A DNA stretch of 64,000 nt from NCBI RefSeq assembly GCF_001541345.2, contig NZ_LMVL02000003.1, positions 434,001-498,000 on the forward strand, in the 5' to 3' direction. This document shows, one piece after another, positions 28,178-36,696 of the stretch (positions are counted from its first letter, which is position 1; every line of letters starts with the position of its first letter). This DNA is from Gillisella vitis (GTDB lineage: Bacteria; Pseudomonadota; Alphaproteobacteria; Rhizobiales; Rhizobiaceae). Under the pieces are notes generated by a model that did no database searches, was not told where the DNA came from, and was given only the letters and a program-made list of their open reading frames with translations. Made by a program: the position numbers and the translations under genes.

Positions 28178-29704
28178 ATGGAAAAAACCAGTTCAGCTCT
28201 GACACGCGACATTGCTTCGTCCATCGTTGTCTTTCTCGTCGCCATCCCGCTTTGCCTCGGCATTGCCATCGCCTCCGGCGTGCCGGTGGCGATGGGCCTC
28301 GTCTCCGGCATTGTCGGCGGCATCGTTATCGGCGTCATCGCCGGTTCACCCTTGCAGGTCTCTGGCCCGGCGGCAGGCCTTGCGGTGATCGTCTTCGGCT
28401 TCGTTGAGGAATATGGACTTGTTCTTCTGGGGCCGGTGCTGATCGTCGCCGGATTTTTGCAGGTTCTGGCCGGCTATCTCAAACTGGGTTCCTGGTTTCG
28501 CGCCATTTCCCCCGCTGTCGTGCATGGCATGCTGGCGGGAATCGGTATCCTGATCGTGCTGGGTCAGGTCCATGTGTTGATGGATGCCAAGCCCGCTGCG
28601 GGTGGCGTTGAAAACGTTGCCGCCATGGATGAGACCATCGGCAAGGTGTTCAGCGGTAGCCTTAGCAATCACAGTATGGCGCTGATGATCGGCCTGATTT
28701 CCTTGCTGGCCATGGTTGGCTGGGAAAAATTGCGGCCGGCACGGTTGCGGCTGGTGCCGGGGGCATTGATCGGCGTTGCCGCCGGAACCTTGCTGACGGT
28801 CGGCCTCGATTTGCCGATTGCCCGTGTCCAGGTTCCGGCCACCCTGCTGGAAGGCATTCGCTTACCAACGATGGAAAGCTTTGCCGGGCTTGCCCAGCCA
28901 GGCGTGATCGCCACCGTGCTGATCATCGCCGTCATCGCCAGCGCCGAAACCCTGCTATCGGCTGCTGCCGTCGACAGGATGCATGATGGTGAGCGCACCC
29001 GCTTCAATAAGGAACTGGTGGCGCAGGGCGTCGGCAATAGCCTGTGCGGTCTGCTGGGCGCTCTGCCGGTAACCGGCGTCATCGTTCGCTCGTCTGCCAA
29101 TATCCAGGCAGGCGCTGCAACACGTCGTTCCACCATTCTCCATGGGGTCTGGATCTTGGCTCTGGTGGCGCTTCTGCCGCAATTGCTGGGGGTCGTGCCT
29201 TTGACCGCTCTGGCGGCGGTGCTTTTGGTGACTGGCTGGCGACTGGTGAGCTTGCAGCATGTGCGCCACCTGTTCGATCATCACGGCTGGGTGCCCGTCG
29301 CGGTGTGGGGAGTAACGGTCAGCCTTGTTGTCGTGCAGGATTTGCTGGTTGGCGTGGCCGTCGGTCTGTTTCTTTCGATCATGGAAATCATCCCGTTCCT
29401 GCGTCGCAAGCTGCATATTGACCATCACGAGAATGACGAGTCGATCCAGTTGAAGCTGAAAGGCGTCGGGACCTGCCGGGACGTTCCGGCATTGCTGGCC
29501 ACACTGGAATCCCTTCCAGACGGAAAGAAGGTGCTGATTACGCCCGCGGGCCTGCATTATGTCGACCACACCTATGCCGAAACCCTGACGGAATGGGTGA
29601 CGCGTGAAAGACGGGCAGGGCGGCCGCTTGAGGTGAGCAGGTCCAATCAGCTTGCTCCGAAAGTTGCGTCCATGGTGGATCGGCTCTGCGTCAAGCCCGC
29701 ATAA
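28178..29704 (+). CDS. SulP/SLC26-family inorganic anion transporter
   Basis: Inner-membrane transporter (508 aa) with about 10-12 hydrophobic helices. Family motifs are GIAIASGVPVAMGLVSGIVGG, VSGPAAGLAVIV near residue 65, and ETLLSAAAVDRMH near 262. The C-terminus (about 425-508) is a short STAS-like region (LITPAGLHYVDHTYAETL). SulP proteins carry sulfate, bicarbonate or dicarboxylates. The 4-bp spacing to the carbonic anhydrase favours bicarbonate, as in known SulP-carbonic anhydrase pairs and fusions, but this is inferred from context. Confidence 0.9.
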   Translation: MEKTSSALTRDIASSIVVFLVAIPLCLGIAIASGVPVAMGLVSGIVGGIVIGVIAGSPLQVSGPAAGLAVIVFGFVEEYGLVLLGPVLIVAGFLQVLAGYLKLGSWFRAISPAVVHGMLAGIGILIVLGQVHVLMDAKPAAGGVENVAAMDETIGKVFSGSLSNHSMALMIGLISLLAMVGWEKLRPARLRLVPGALIGVAAGTLLTVGLDLPIARVQVPATLLEGIRLPTMESFAGLAQPGVIATVLIIAVIASAETLLSAAAVDRMHDGERTRFNKELVAQGVGNSLCGLLGALPVTGVIVRSSANIQAGAATRRSTILHGVWILALVALLPQLLGVVPLTALAAVLLVTGWRLVSLQHVRHLFDHHGWVPVAVWGVTVSLVVVQDLLVGVAVGLFLSIMEIIPFLRRKLHIDHHENDESIQLKLKGVGTCRDVPALLATLESLPDGKKVLITPAGLHYVDHTYAETLTEWVTRERRAGRPLEVSRSNQLAPKVASMVDRLCVKPA

Positions 29705-29725
29705 AGAAAACCACATGTCAGCTAC

Positions 29726-29762
29726 AAAAAAGGGGCGGCCCATGAAGCCGCCCCTTCTTTTA
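29726..29762. terminator. Bidirectional terminator between SulP and TerC genes
   Basis: Stem AGGGGCGGC / GCCGCCCCT with a 7-base loop, flanked by an A-run on the left and a T-rich run on the right, so it can act on both strands. It lies between the convergent SulP (ends 29704) and TerC (ends 29788) genes. Confidence 0.85.
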
Positions 29763-29787
29763 TATTGGCTGTTGGCTAGAGAGAAGG

Positions 29788-30777
29788 TTACCCTTCGATA
29801 ACATCCTTTTTCTCGTCCTTGCGGGTCGCCCACAGCGATCCAACAATACCAGCCGCGAGGATGGCCAGCGTGATCGTCAGCGACAGCAGCGGCGGGATCT
29901 TGGTAATGCCCAGCATGTCGGCAAGGAAGATCTTCGAACCGATGAAGATTAGCACCACCGACAACGCATATTTGAGATAGACGAAGCGATGGATCAGGGC
30001 GGACAGCGCGAAATACAGGGCGCGCAGGCCGAGGATGGCGAAGATGTTCGACGTGTAGACGATATAGGGATCAGTGGTGATCGCAAAAATCGCCGGGATC
30101 GAATCAACCGCAAACACCAGGTCAACGAATTCCACCATGATCAGCGCCAGAAGCAGCGGCGTGATATAGGTTTTCAGCTTACCAGTCGTTTCGTCCTGCT
30201 TGCGCACCACGAAACGGTCGCCTTCCAGCTTATCGGTGACGGGTAGAAACCGCCGTGCCAGCTTCAAGGCCGGGTTGTTGGCGACATCATATTCGCTATC
30301 TGCCGATAGCAGCATTTTGACGCCGGTAAACACCAGGAAGGCCGCGAAGAAATACAGAACCCAGTGATAGCTTTCGACAATCGCCGCACCCGCCGCGATC
30401 ATGATGCCGCGCAGCACGATGACGCCAAGAATACCGTAGAGCAGCACCCGGTGCTGGTAGGCGCGAGGGATGGCGAAATAGCCGAAGATCATGGCGATAA
30501 CGAAGATATTGTCCATCGCCAGGCTTTTTTCGATGACAAAGCCTGTCAGATATTCAAGTCCGGCCTGCGGACCTGATTGCCACCATATCCAGCCGCCGAA
30601 CAACACGCCCAGAGTGATGTAGAAGGCCGAGAAAGCAAAGCTTTCGGCCATACCGATTTCCTTGCTATTCTTGTGCAGAACACCAAGGTCGAGAACCAGA
30701 AGAAATAGAACGACTGCAATGAAGAAAAGCCACATCCATGTTGGCTTGCCCATAAAATCGACCCAAAGAAAATCCAT
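29788..30777 (-). CDS. TerC/Alx-family membrane protein
   Basis: A 329-residue polytopic membrane protein of the TerC family, linked to Mn2+ export or to metalation of exported proteins. The hallmark segment DLVFAVDSIPAIFAIT near residue 230 and the earlier SLAMDNIFVIAMIF carry the conserved membrane aspartates. ATG 30777 has AAGGAAA 8 bases upstream. The frame stays open far upstream, but that part is antisense to rpsD and not real. Its leader contains a 9-bp inverted repeat (30809-30862). Divergent from rpsD. Confidence 0.92.
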   Translation of the reverse strand: MDFLWVDFMGKPTWMWLFFIAVVLFLLVLDLGVLHKNSKEIGMAESFAFSAFYITLGVLFGGWIWWQSGPQAGLEYLTGFVIEKSLAMDNIFVIAMIFGYFAIPRAYQHRVLLYGILGVIVLRGIMIAAGAAIVESYHWVLYFFAAFLVFTGVKMLLSADSEYDVANNPALKLARRFLPVTDKLEGDRFVVRKQDETTGKLKTYITPLLLALIMVEFVDLVFAVDSIPAIFAITTDPYIVYTSNIFAILGLRALYFALSALIHRFVYLKYALSVVLIFIGSKIFLADMLGITKIPPLLSLTITLAILAAGIVGSLWATRKDEKKDVIEG

Positions 30778-30808
30778 CGAGGGTTTCCTTTGCCGGAGGG
30801 TTTTTGTT

Positions 30809-30862
30809 GCAGTTCCGACATCACGGGTATCCGGCACTCGCGTCAGAGGGGCCCGGAACTGC
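30809..30862 (-). promoter_or_regulatory. Structured leader of the TerC gene (inverted repeat)
   Basis: In the transcript strand, GCAGTTCCG and CGGAACTGC are perfect 9-bp complements separated by 36 bases that contain further short complements (CCGG/CCGG). It lies 32 bp before the TerC start. In other bacteria TerC-type genes can carry the yybP-ykoY Mn2+ riboswitch; I do not see that consensus, so the class is unassigned. Confidence 0.4.
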
Positions 30863-30910
30863 TGATGTTTGTGTAAGTGTGGCGGATGGGCGACGAGTTC
30901 AAGGCCGGTG

Positions 30911-30940
30911 CTTGACATTTGTGACGGCTCTGCGTAGAGA
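30911..30940 (+). promoter_or_regulatory. Predicted sigma-70-type promoter for rpsD
   Basis: CTTGACA (-35, 30911-30917), a 17-bp spacer, then TAGAGA (-10, 30935-30940). The CTTGAC box is the usual rhizobial housekeeping -35. The predicted start lies near 30947, giving a leader of about 160 nt before the rpsD ATG. Confidence 0.6.
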
Positions 30941-30948
30941 CCCATCCA

Positions 30949-30976
30949 ACGCCGGGTGGAAACGCCCGGTGTTTTT
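30949..30976 (+). promoter_or_regulatory. Terminator-like hairpin at the start of the rpsD leader
   Basis: ACGCCGGG and CCCGGTGT pair (one G-U) around an 8-base loop and are followed by five Ts, right after the predicted transcription start. Two more short stems follow: GGCTC/GAGCC near 30995-31016, and TGGGTC/GACCCA at 31069-31086. Ribosomal protein S4 leaders often mediate autoregulation; a role here is inferred. Confidence 0.4.
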
Positions 30977-31107
30977 ACGACATGTCCCGTGGAGGCTCCG
31001 CTTTTTAGGTGTGAGCCGCCTGTCAGGAAAGCCGAAAGGCGATCCAGAGGAGGGCGTGTTTCCCAAAATGGGTCCTCAAAGACCCAATAACAACAAGAGG
31101 AAATACG

Positions 31108-31725
31108 ATGAGCAAGCGCGCATCTTCCAAGTACAAAATCGACCGCCGCATGGGCGAAAATATCTGGGGCCGCCCGAAGTCCCCGGTTAACCGTCGCGAA
31201 TATGGCCCCGGCCAGCACGGTCAGCGCCGCAAGGGCAAGCTTTCCGACTTCGGTGTGCAGCTGCGCGCCAAGCAGAAGCTGAAGGGTTACTACGGCGACC
31301 TGCGTGAAAAGCAGTTCCGCGCCACCTACGACGAAGCCAACCGTCGCAAGGGCGATACCTCGGAAAACCTGATCGGCCTGCTGGAATCGCGTCTGGACGC
31401 CATCGTCTACCGCGCCAAGTTCGTGCCGACGGTGTTTGCTGCTCGCCAGTTCGTCAATCACGGCCACGTTTCGGTCAATGGCGTTAAGGTCAATATCGGT
31501 TCCTACCGCTGCAAGGCTGGTGACGTTATTGAAGTGCGTCAGAAGTCCAAGCAGCTGGCCATCGTTCTGGAAGCCACGCAGCTCGCAGAACGTGATGTTC
31601 CCGATTACATCGAAGTCGATCACAACAAGATGGTTGCGACCTTTGTTCGCGTTCCTGGCCTGTCGGACGTTCCTTACGCCGTCATCATGGAACCACAGCT
31701 GGTCGTCGAATTCTACTCGCGTTGA
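31108..31725 (+). CDS. rpsD: 30S ribosomal protein S4
   Basis: Primary 16S rRNA-binding protein (205 aa) needed for early 30S assembly and decoding accuracy. Typical S4 features are [20 protein letters not shown] at the start, the [19 protein letters not shown] segment, and the S4 RNA-binding domain at about 95-160 ([28 protein letters not shown]). AGAGGAAA precedes the ATG. It stands alone, not in the alpha operon, as is common in alphaproteobacteria. A strong terminator follows 19 bp after the stop. Confidence 0.98.
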   Translation: MSKRASSKYKIDRRMGENIWGRPKSPVNRREYGPGQHGQRRKGKLSDFGVQLRAKQKLKGYYGDLREKQFRATYDEANRRKGDTSENLIGLLESRLDAIVYRAKFVPTVFAARQFVNHGHVSVNGVKVNIGSYRCKAGDVIEVRQKSKQLAIVLEATQLAERDVPDYIEVDHNKMVATFVRVPGLSDVPYAVIMEPQLVVEFYSR

Positions 31726-31743
31726 TTTCGATCTGAAATTCGA

Positions 31744-31770
31744 GAAAGCCGCCTTTACGGGCGGCTTTTT
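31744..31770 (+). terminator. Rho-independent terminator of rpsD
   Basis: AAAGCCGCC, a 5-base loop (TTTAC), GGGCGGCTTTTT: a GC-rich stem with a T-run, 19 bp after the rpsD stop. Confidence 0.92.
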
Positions 31771-31880
31771 CTGTTTGCAGCGCAGCAAAATTCGATAATG
31801 ATGCCTGTCGGCTTCTGCACGAAAAACGTGACTGTCATGCATCTGCCGGGATGAGCAACAGCTCGGCATGGGGAAACCAG

Positions 31881-32807
31881 ATGGATTTGCAGGCAATTGT
31901 TGACGAGATTGTCGGTGAGATGCAGCCCCGACTCGGGGAAGGCAAGGTCGCGGACTATATTCCCGAGCTTGCGACGATCGATCCGAAGCAATTCGGCATT
32001 GCCATCACCACCGTCGATGGCCAGACCTTCACCGCAGGCGATGCGTCGGTGCCATTTTCGATCCAGAGCATTTCCAAGGTGTTCATGCTGACGCTTGCGC
32101 TTGGCAAAACGGGTGAGGGCGTGTGGAAGCGAGTCGGGCGCGAGCCCTCCGGCTCATCCTTCAACTCCATCGTCCAGCTGGAGCACGAGCATGGCATTCC
32201 GCGCAACCCCTTCATCAATGCGGGCGCCATCGTTGTGACGGATATGGTGCTGGCCGGACACAAGCCGCGCGAAGCCATCGGTGAGTTTCTGCGGTTCATG
32301 CAGTTCCTGGCTGATGACGACGGCATTACCATTGACCGGAAGGTGGCGCAGTCCGAGCAGACGACCGGCTATCGCAATTTCGCGCTGGCCAATTTCATGC
32401 GCGGCTTCGGCAATCTCGATCACGCCGTGGAAATGGTGCTGGGTGTTTATTTCCATCAATGCGCGTTGGCGATGAGCTGTGTGCAACTCTCCCATGCGGG
32501 TCTGTATCTTGCCAACCGGGGTACAAATCCGCTTAGTGGCTTTTCCGTGGTCTCGCCGAAGCGGGCGCGGCGCATCAACGCCTTGATGCTGACCTGTGGC
32601 CATTACGATGGCTCCGGGGATTTCGCCTATCATGTCGGCCTGCCCGGCAAGAGCGGCGTGGGCGGCGGCATCCTGGCAATAGCGCCGGGCAAGGCCTCTA
32701 TTGCAGTATGGTCTCCGGGATTGAACAAAGTCGGCAATTCGGCGCTTGGATCGGAAGCGCTCGAACTGCTGGCAACCCGGACTGGCTGGTCGGTTTTTGG
32801 AAATTGA
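31881..32807 (+). CDS. glsA: Glutaminase A
   Basis: Hydrolyses glutamine to glutamate and ammonia (308 aa). The serine-dependent active site is visible: [11 protein letters not shown] (Ser-x-x-Lys), [21 protein letters not shown], the Tyr in TCGHYDGSG and [15 protein letters not shown] 31881, preceded by GGGGAAA, gives the standard 308-residue length and a start [10 protein letters not shown]. The in-frame ATG at 31851 would add 10 residues. It is followed by the deacetylase gene. Confidence 0.93.
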   Translation: MDLQAIVDEIVGEMQPRLGEGKVADYIPELATIDPKQFGIAITTVDGQTFTAGDASVPFSIQSISKVFMLTLALGKTGEGVWKRVGREPSGSSFNSIVQLEHEHGIPRNPFINAGAIVVTDMVLAGHKPREAIGEFLRFMQFLADDDGITIDRKVAQSEQTTGYRNFALANFMRGFGNLDHAVEMVLGVYFHQCALAMSCVQLSHAGLYLANRGTNPLSGFSVVSPKRARRINALMLTCGHYDGSGDFAYHVGLPGKSGVGGGILAIAPGKASIAVWSPGLNKVGNSALGSEALELLATRTGWSVFGN

Positions 32808-32941
32808 CGCTAGAATGGCGTTGGCTTTTCGGTGAGAGGCAATGCCGGAAGAATCCAGGGTCGATAAGCATAAAGTTCGGCGCGCATTCATGCCGTGACT
32901 ATGATATAGCGGGCAAAAGGCCTGCAGGAGTGGGACAAGTC

Positions 32942-33742
32942 TTGAACGTGATCTCGGATATGAAAATCAATGCGGCGCCGCTATGCATCGTTGCCGATGG
33001 CTATGGGCTGTCGCCGGGCGTCAATCAGGCGATCAGGACGCTGCTTAGCGAGGGCAAGGTGCGTGGCACCGGCTGCATGACCGTGTTTGCCGATTGGCGC
33101 GACGAGGCTTCTCTGTTGCTGCCCGTGATCGACAGATGTGGCGGCGCCATCGGCCTGCATCTGACGCTGACCAATTTCCTGCCTTTGAGCGGGGTGCAGC
33201 CCATGTGTTCTTTCCGACGCCGTCTGACCCAGTCCTTCATGGGCGGTGTCGACAAGGGCAAGCTGCAACGCGAGCTTGATGCGCAACTCAATGCTTTTAT
33301 CGATGTGATTGGCCGCGTGCCTGATTATATCGACGGCCATCAACACATTCATTTCCTGCCCGTCGTGCGGGAATGGCTGGTGGCGCGCCGCGATTTGCTG
33401 ATCAGCCCGCGCGGCAACAGTCCCTGGTTGCGCGGTGAGCCGGATGCACGGCTGGCGACCAGCCTTGCCCAGCGTGCCAAGATCAGCCTCGTGCAGCGCA
33501 TGGCCCGCGGTTTCAACACGGAAATGCAGGCGGCGGGCTATACGATCAAGGGACCGTTGACCGGTTTTTACGAGCGCGGCAAGCCGAACGGCTTTGCCGA
33601 CGCGCTTCGCTATTTTCGCAGCCATGCGCCGCGTGATGCCGTTGTCATGTGTCATCCCGGTCATTCGGATGCGATCTTGCGGGCGCGTGATCGGCTAATG
33701 ATGGCGCGCGAGGTTGAATTTGCCGAGCTGATGCGCCAGTAA
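32942..33742 (+). CDS. ChbG/HpnK-family carbohydrate deacetylase
   Basis: A 266-residue YdjC-type polysaccharide deacetylase fold. The metal-binding motifs are ADGYGLSPGVNQAI (the usual Asp-Asp is Asp-Gly here), GLHLTLTNF, DGHQHIHFLPVV, and the final MCHPGHSD. ChbG removes an acetyl group from chitooligosaccharides, and HpnK acts on hopanoid side chains; which applies is not clear. The start is uncertain: TTG 32942 has AGGAG 11 bases upstream, while ATG 32960 starts nearer the conserved region. The frame extends upstream into glsA and is ignored. Confidence 0.8.
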   Translation: MNVISDMKINAAPLCIVADGYGLSPGVNQAIRTLLSEGKVRGTGCMTVFADWRDEASLLLPVIDRCGGAIGLHLTLTNFLPLSGVQPMCSFRRRLTQSFMGGVDKGKLQRELDAQLNAFIDVIGRVPDYIDGHQHIHFLPVVREWLVARRDLLISPRGNSPWLRGEPDARLATSLAQRAKISLVQRMARGFNTEMQAAGYTIKGPLTGFYERGKPNGFADALRYFRSHAPRDAVVMCHPGHSDAILRARDRLMMAREVEFAELMRQ

Positions 33743-33820
33743 GGGTATATCCGTCCGACAGGCGTAATTTTCACGGATCGACCGTATTAGACAAATCAGC
33801 GGACAGGGGCGCATCCGAAT

Positions 33821-34696
33821 ATGAACCTTGCATTGGCGGAACGTACAGAGGCCGATGAGGCCGACGACGCGCAGGAGAGCGTCCGCCATCCGCTGTTTAA
33901 TGACGCACCGCAGTCAGTCTCCTTCAACAAGCTTCGCAAACGGTTGCTGCGCCAAGTGCGTCAGGCAATCGATGACTTTGGCATGTTGAACGGCCAGAAG
34001 CGCTGGCTGATCGGGCTTTCCGGAGGCAAGGACAGCTATGGCCTCTTAGCGCTGCTGATGGACCTGAAATGGCGCGGCCTGCTGCCCGTCGAGTTGATCG
34101 CCTGCAATCTCGATCAGGGGCAGCCTAATTTTCCCAAGCATGTGCTGCCGGATTATCTGAAATCGATTGGCGTTGCCCATCGTATCGAATACCGAGACAC
34201 CTATTCCATTGTGAAGGAAAAGGTCCCGGCGGGCGGCACCTATTGTTCGCTTTGCTCGCGACTGCGGCGCGGTAATCTCTACCGCATCGCCCGCGAAGAA
34301 GGCTGTGACGCTCTGGTGCTCGGCCATCACCGCGAAGACATTCTCGAAACCTTCTTCATGAATTTTTTCCATGGTGGCCGGTTGGCGGCCATGCCGGCCA
34401 AGCTGCTGAATGATGAGGGCGATCTGTTCGTGATGCGGCCGCTGGCCTATGCGGCGGAAGACGATCTCGCCAAATTCGCCGCGGCCATGCAGTTTCCAAT
34501 CATTCCCTGCGATCTCTGCGGCTCGCAGGACGGCTTGCAGCGCAATGCCATGAAGGACATGCTGGCCGGGATCGAAGCCAAAATGCCGGGCCGCAAGGAT
34601 GCGATGCTGCGGGCGCTGTCGCATGTGAACCCGTCGCATCTGCTTGATCCGGCACTTTTTGATTTTTCCGGGCTGACTGTCACGAAGCCGTCATAA
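33821..34696 (+). CDS. ttcA: tRNA 2-thiocytidine biosynthesis protein TtcA
   Basis: ATP-dependent thiolase (291 aa) that converts C32 of tRNA to 2-thiocytidine. The PP-loop is [12 protein letters not shown] (about 69-80). A CxxC pair in [12 protein letters not shown] (about 145) and a third Cys in IPCDLCGSQ can hold the Fe-S cluster required by Ttc[16 protein letters not shown] is also typical. It lies in a plus-strand run before the inositol-phosphatase gene; no functional link is evident. Confidence 0.92.
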   Translation: MNLALAERTEADEADDAQESVRHPLFNDAPQSVSFNKLRKRLLRQVRQAIDDFGMLNGQKRWLIGLSGGKDSYGLLALLMDLKWRGLLPVELIACNLDQGQPNFPKHVLPDYLKSIGVAHRIEYRDTYSIVKEKVPAGGTYCSLCSRLRRGNLYRIAREEGCDALVLGHHREDILETFFMNFFHGGRLAAMPAKLLNDEGDLFVMRPLAYAAEDDLAKFAAAMQFPIIPCDLCGSQDGLQRNAMKDMLAGIEAKMPGRKDAMLRALSHVNPSHLLDPALFDFSGLTVTKPS

Positions 34697-34748
34697 GGCA
34701 GGCGCATCGAGTTTTTGACATTTCACCAGCCTTAAGAAAGTGCCTCCC

Positions 34749-35576
34749 GTGTTTCAAGACCGTGATATCGACGCCGTCCTGCAAATCGTCAAGGACGCCG
34801 CCGCCAGCCAGATCGTGCCTCGTTTTCGCCGTCTGGGTGTTTCCGATATTTCCGAGAAGAAATCCTCTATCGATCTCGTCACCGAGGCCGATCTTCTGTC
34901 GGAAAAGCAGATGACGGACGCCTTTCTCGCCCGCTGGCCCGGTGCCCTCATCGTCGGTGAGGAGGCTTGCGAAACCAATCCAGGCGTGATCGACGCCTTG
35001 AGGGATGCCGAACTGGCATTCGTCATCGACCCGGTCGATGGAACCTTCAATTTTCAGGCAGGCCTGCCGTTGCATGCCACCAATCTCGCCGTCGTGGTGC
35101 GGGGGGAGACCGTCGCGGGGATTATCCACGAATCGGTGCTTGGCGATACGCTGGTGGCCGCTCGCGGTGCCGGTGCACAGTTCCTGCGCGCCGATGGTGA
35201 GCGCGTGCCGGTAAAAGTGGCTGCCCCTTGCGATCTCTCGTCCATGGTGGGAACGATTTCCATCAATGAATTGACGGGCGAGGAAAAGCGCCGCATTGCC
35301 GGTAATCTCACCAAAGCGAAGATGGCCTTCGCCTTCAATTGCTCGGCCTATGAATATTGGCTGGTTGCCACCGGCAAGGTCCATTTCATCGGTCATTACA
35401 AATTGATGCCCTGGGACCATCTGGCCGGTGTGCTTATCCACCAGGAAGCGGGCGGGGTGACTGCCCGGTTCGATGGCAGCCCCTATCGTCCTGGCGACAT
35501 AACCGGCGGTATTCTGACGGCACCGGATCGCGACAGCTGGGAGATGGTCCTACGCGAAGTGATCCAGGCGCGATAA
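34749..35576 (+). CDS. Inositol monophosphatase family protein (paralogue 1)
   Basis: Mg2+-dependent sugar-phosphate phosphatase (275 aa). Motifs are VTEADLLSE, GEEAC, DPVDGTFNFQAGLP and PWDHLAG. The start is uncertain: GTG 34749 has AAGAAAG 8 bases upstream, and the frame opens at GTG 34740. The same fold occurs again immediately downstream (35803), pointing to an old tandem duplication. The substrate may be inositol phosphate, histidinol phosphate or another sugar phosphate; the sequence alone does not decide. Confidence 0.88.
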   Translation: MFQDRDIDAVLQIVKDAAASQIVPRFRRLGVSDISEKKSSIDLVTEADLLSEKQMTDAFLARWPGALIVGEEACETNPGVIDALRDAELAFVIDPVDGTFNFQAGLPLHATNLAVVVRGETVAGIIHESVLGDTLVAARGAGAQFLRADGERVPVKVAAPCDLSSMVGTISINELTGEEKRRIAGNLTKAKMAFAFNCSAYEYWLVATGKVHFIGHYKLMPWDHLAGVLIHQEAGGVTARFDGSPYRPGDITGGILTAPDRDSWEMVLREVIQAR

Positions 35577-35802
35577 CAATCCGTTCAATAATCACCGCTG
35601 GCCGTCTGCAAATGGCAATTTCTGCGCTTGTTTGGTGCATTCGCATTTTCGGACGGAAAACCGCTTCGCACTTTTTCTGAAATGCTTGTACTCACGTACG
35701 TTAAGTACGCTCCGTTCCGGTTCTCGAAATCACCATTTTCGCCAGGCCAAAGGCAATTCTTGAACAGACTGTGAGACGAACGACATTTTAAAAGGAACAG
35801 AC
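35577..35802. repeat. Intergenic palindromic repeat between the two phosphatase genes
   Basis: The 226-bp gap holds a GCATTTTCGGACGG...CTGAAATGC hairpin (35643-35685), with a GGAAAACCG core related to the CCGAAAA/TTTTCGG family. It is followed by GTACTCACGTACGTTAAGTAC. It appears to be a dispersed rhizobial element. AAAAGGAACAG before 35803 is the ribosome site of the next gene. Confidence 0.5.
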
Positions 35803-36624
35803 ATGGCCGATATCGACATCGCAGCCCTTGCCAATCTTCTGCAGGAAGCGGCAGTGAAGGAAATCCTGCCGCGTTTTCGCAATCTGGGCGAAGGCGATGT
35901 GCGGATGAAAACCGAAGCCATTGATCTGGTCACCGAGGCCGATGAAGCTGCCGAGAGACTGATCCACAGCCGTATCAAGGAGCTTATGCCCGATGCTGTG
36001 TTCATAGGCGAGGAAGCGGTTGCCGCCGATCCGACCCTGCTCGACAAGCTGGCGGATGCCGAGTTGGCCGTGGTTGTCGATCCCATCGATGGCACCTTTA
36101 ATTTCGCTGCCGGACTGCCGCTGTTCGGGGTCATGCTCAGTGTCGTGCGTCAGGGCGAAACAGTTGCGGGCCTGATTTACGACCCGATGGGCAATGATTG
36201 GGCAATCGTTGAAAAGGGCAGCGGTGCCTGGCTCTGCAAACCCGATGGCAACCAGGAAAAGATGGAGGTGCGCCCGGCACCCGATCTCGCGCAGATGATC
36301 GGCATTGCCAATGTTGGTTTCTTCGAGCTGGAGGCGCGCCGCAAGCTGCTGGTCAATCTGGCCGAGGTGCGGCTGTTCACCAGCTATCGCTGTGCAGCCC
36401 ACGAATACCGCATTCTCTGCCAGGGCCATATGCATTTTGCCATGTATAATAAGCTAATGCCTTGGGATCATCTGGCTGGAACGCTGATGGCTCAGGAGGC
36501 AGGTGCCTATGCTGCCCGGTTCGACGGCTCCGCCTACCTGCCGCACCACACCAGCGGCGGCCTGCTGATCGCTCCAGACAAAGAGAGCTGGACGGAATTG
36601 CGGGAAAAGATTTTCAACGTTTGA
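35803..36624 (+). CDS. Inositol monophosphatase family protein (paralogue 2)
   Basis: Second copy of the phosphatase (273 aa), similar along its whole length to the preceding gene: LVTEADEAAERLI, GEEAVAADP, DPIDGTFNFAAGLPLF and PWDHLAGTLMAQEAG. All metal-binding residues of the family are retained. AAAAGGAACAG lies directly upstream of the ATG. The two genes are separated by a repeat and may be co-transcribed. A strong bidirectional terminator follows. Confidence 0.9.
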   Translation: MADIDIAALANLLQEAAVKEILPRFRNLGEGDVRMKTEAIDLVTEADEAAERLIHSRIKELMPDAVFIGEEAVAADPTLLDKLADAELAVVVDPIDGTFNFAAGLPLFGVMLSVVRQGETVAGLIYDPMGNDWAIVEKGSGAWLCKPDGNQEKMEVRPAPDLAQMIGIANVGFFELEARRKLLVNLAEVRLFTSYRCAAHEYRILCQGHMHFAMYNKLMPWDHLAGTLMAQEAGAYAARFDGSAYLPHHTSGGLLIAPDKESWTELREKIFNV

Positions 36625-36642
36625 AGTCTTGGCTTATCCAAT

Positions 36643-36679
36643 AAAAAAGCCACGGCAGGTGATCTGCCGTGGCTTTTTT
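36643..36679. terminator. Bidirectional terminator
   Basis: AAAAAAGCCACGGCA, a short loop (GGTGATC), TGCCGTGGCTTTTTT: a perfect stem with A-run and T-run, between the convergent phosphatase and MFS genes. Confidence 0.93.
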
Positions 36680-36696
36680 GTTCATATATCAGAGTT

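Noticed and set aside
29788-31896. Single 702-residue TerC protein
   Set aside because: Residues beyond the ATG at 30777 are antisense to the rpsD gene and its leader; the TerC family length and a ribosome site support the 329-residue form.
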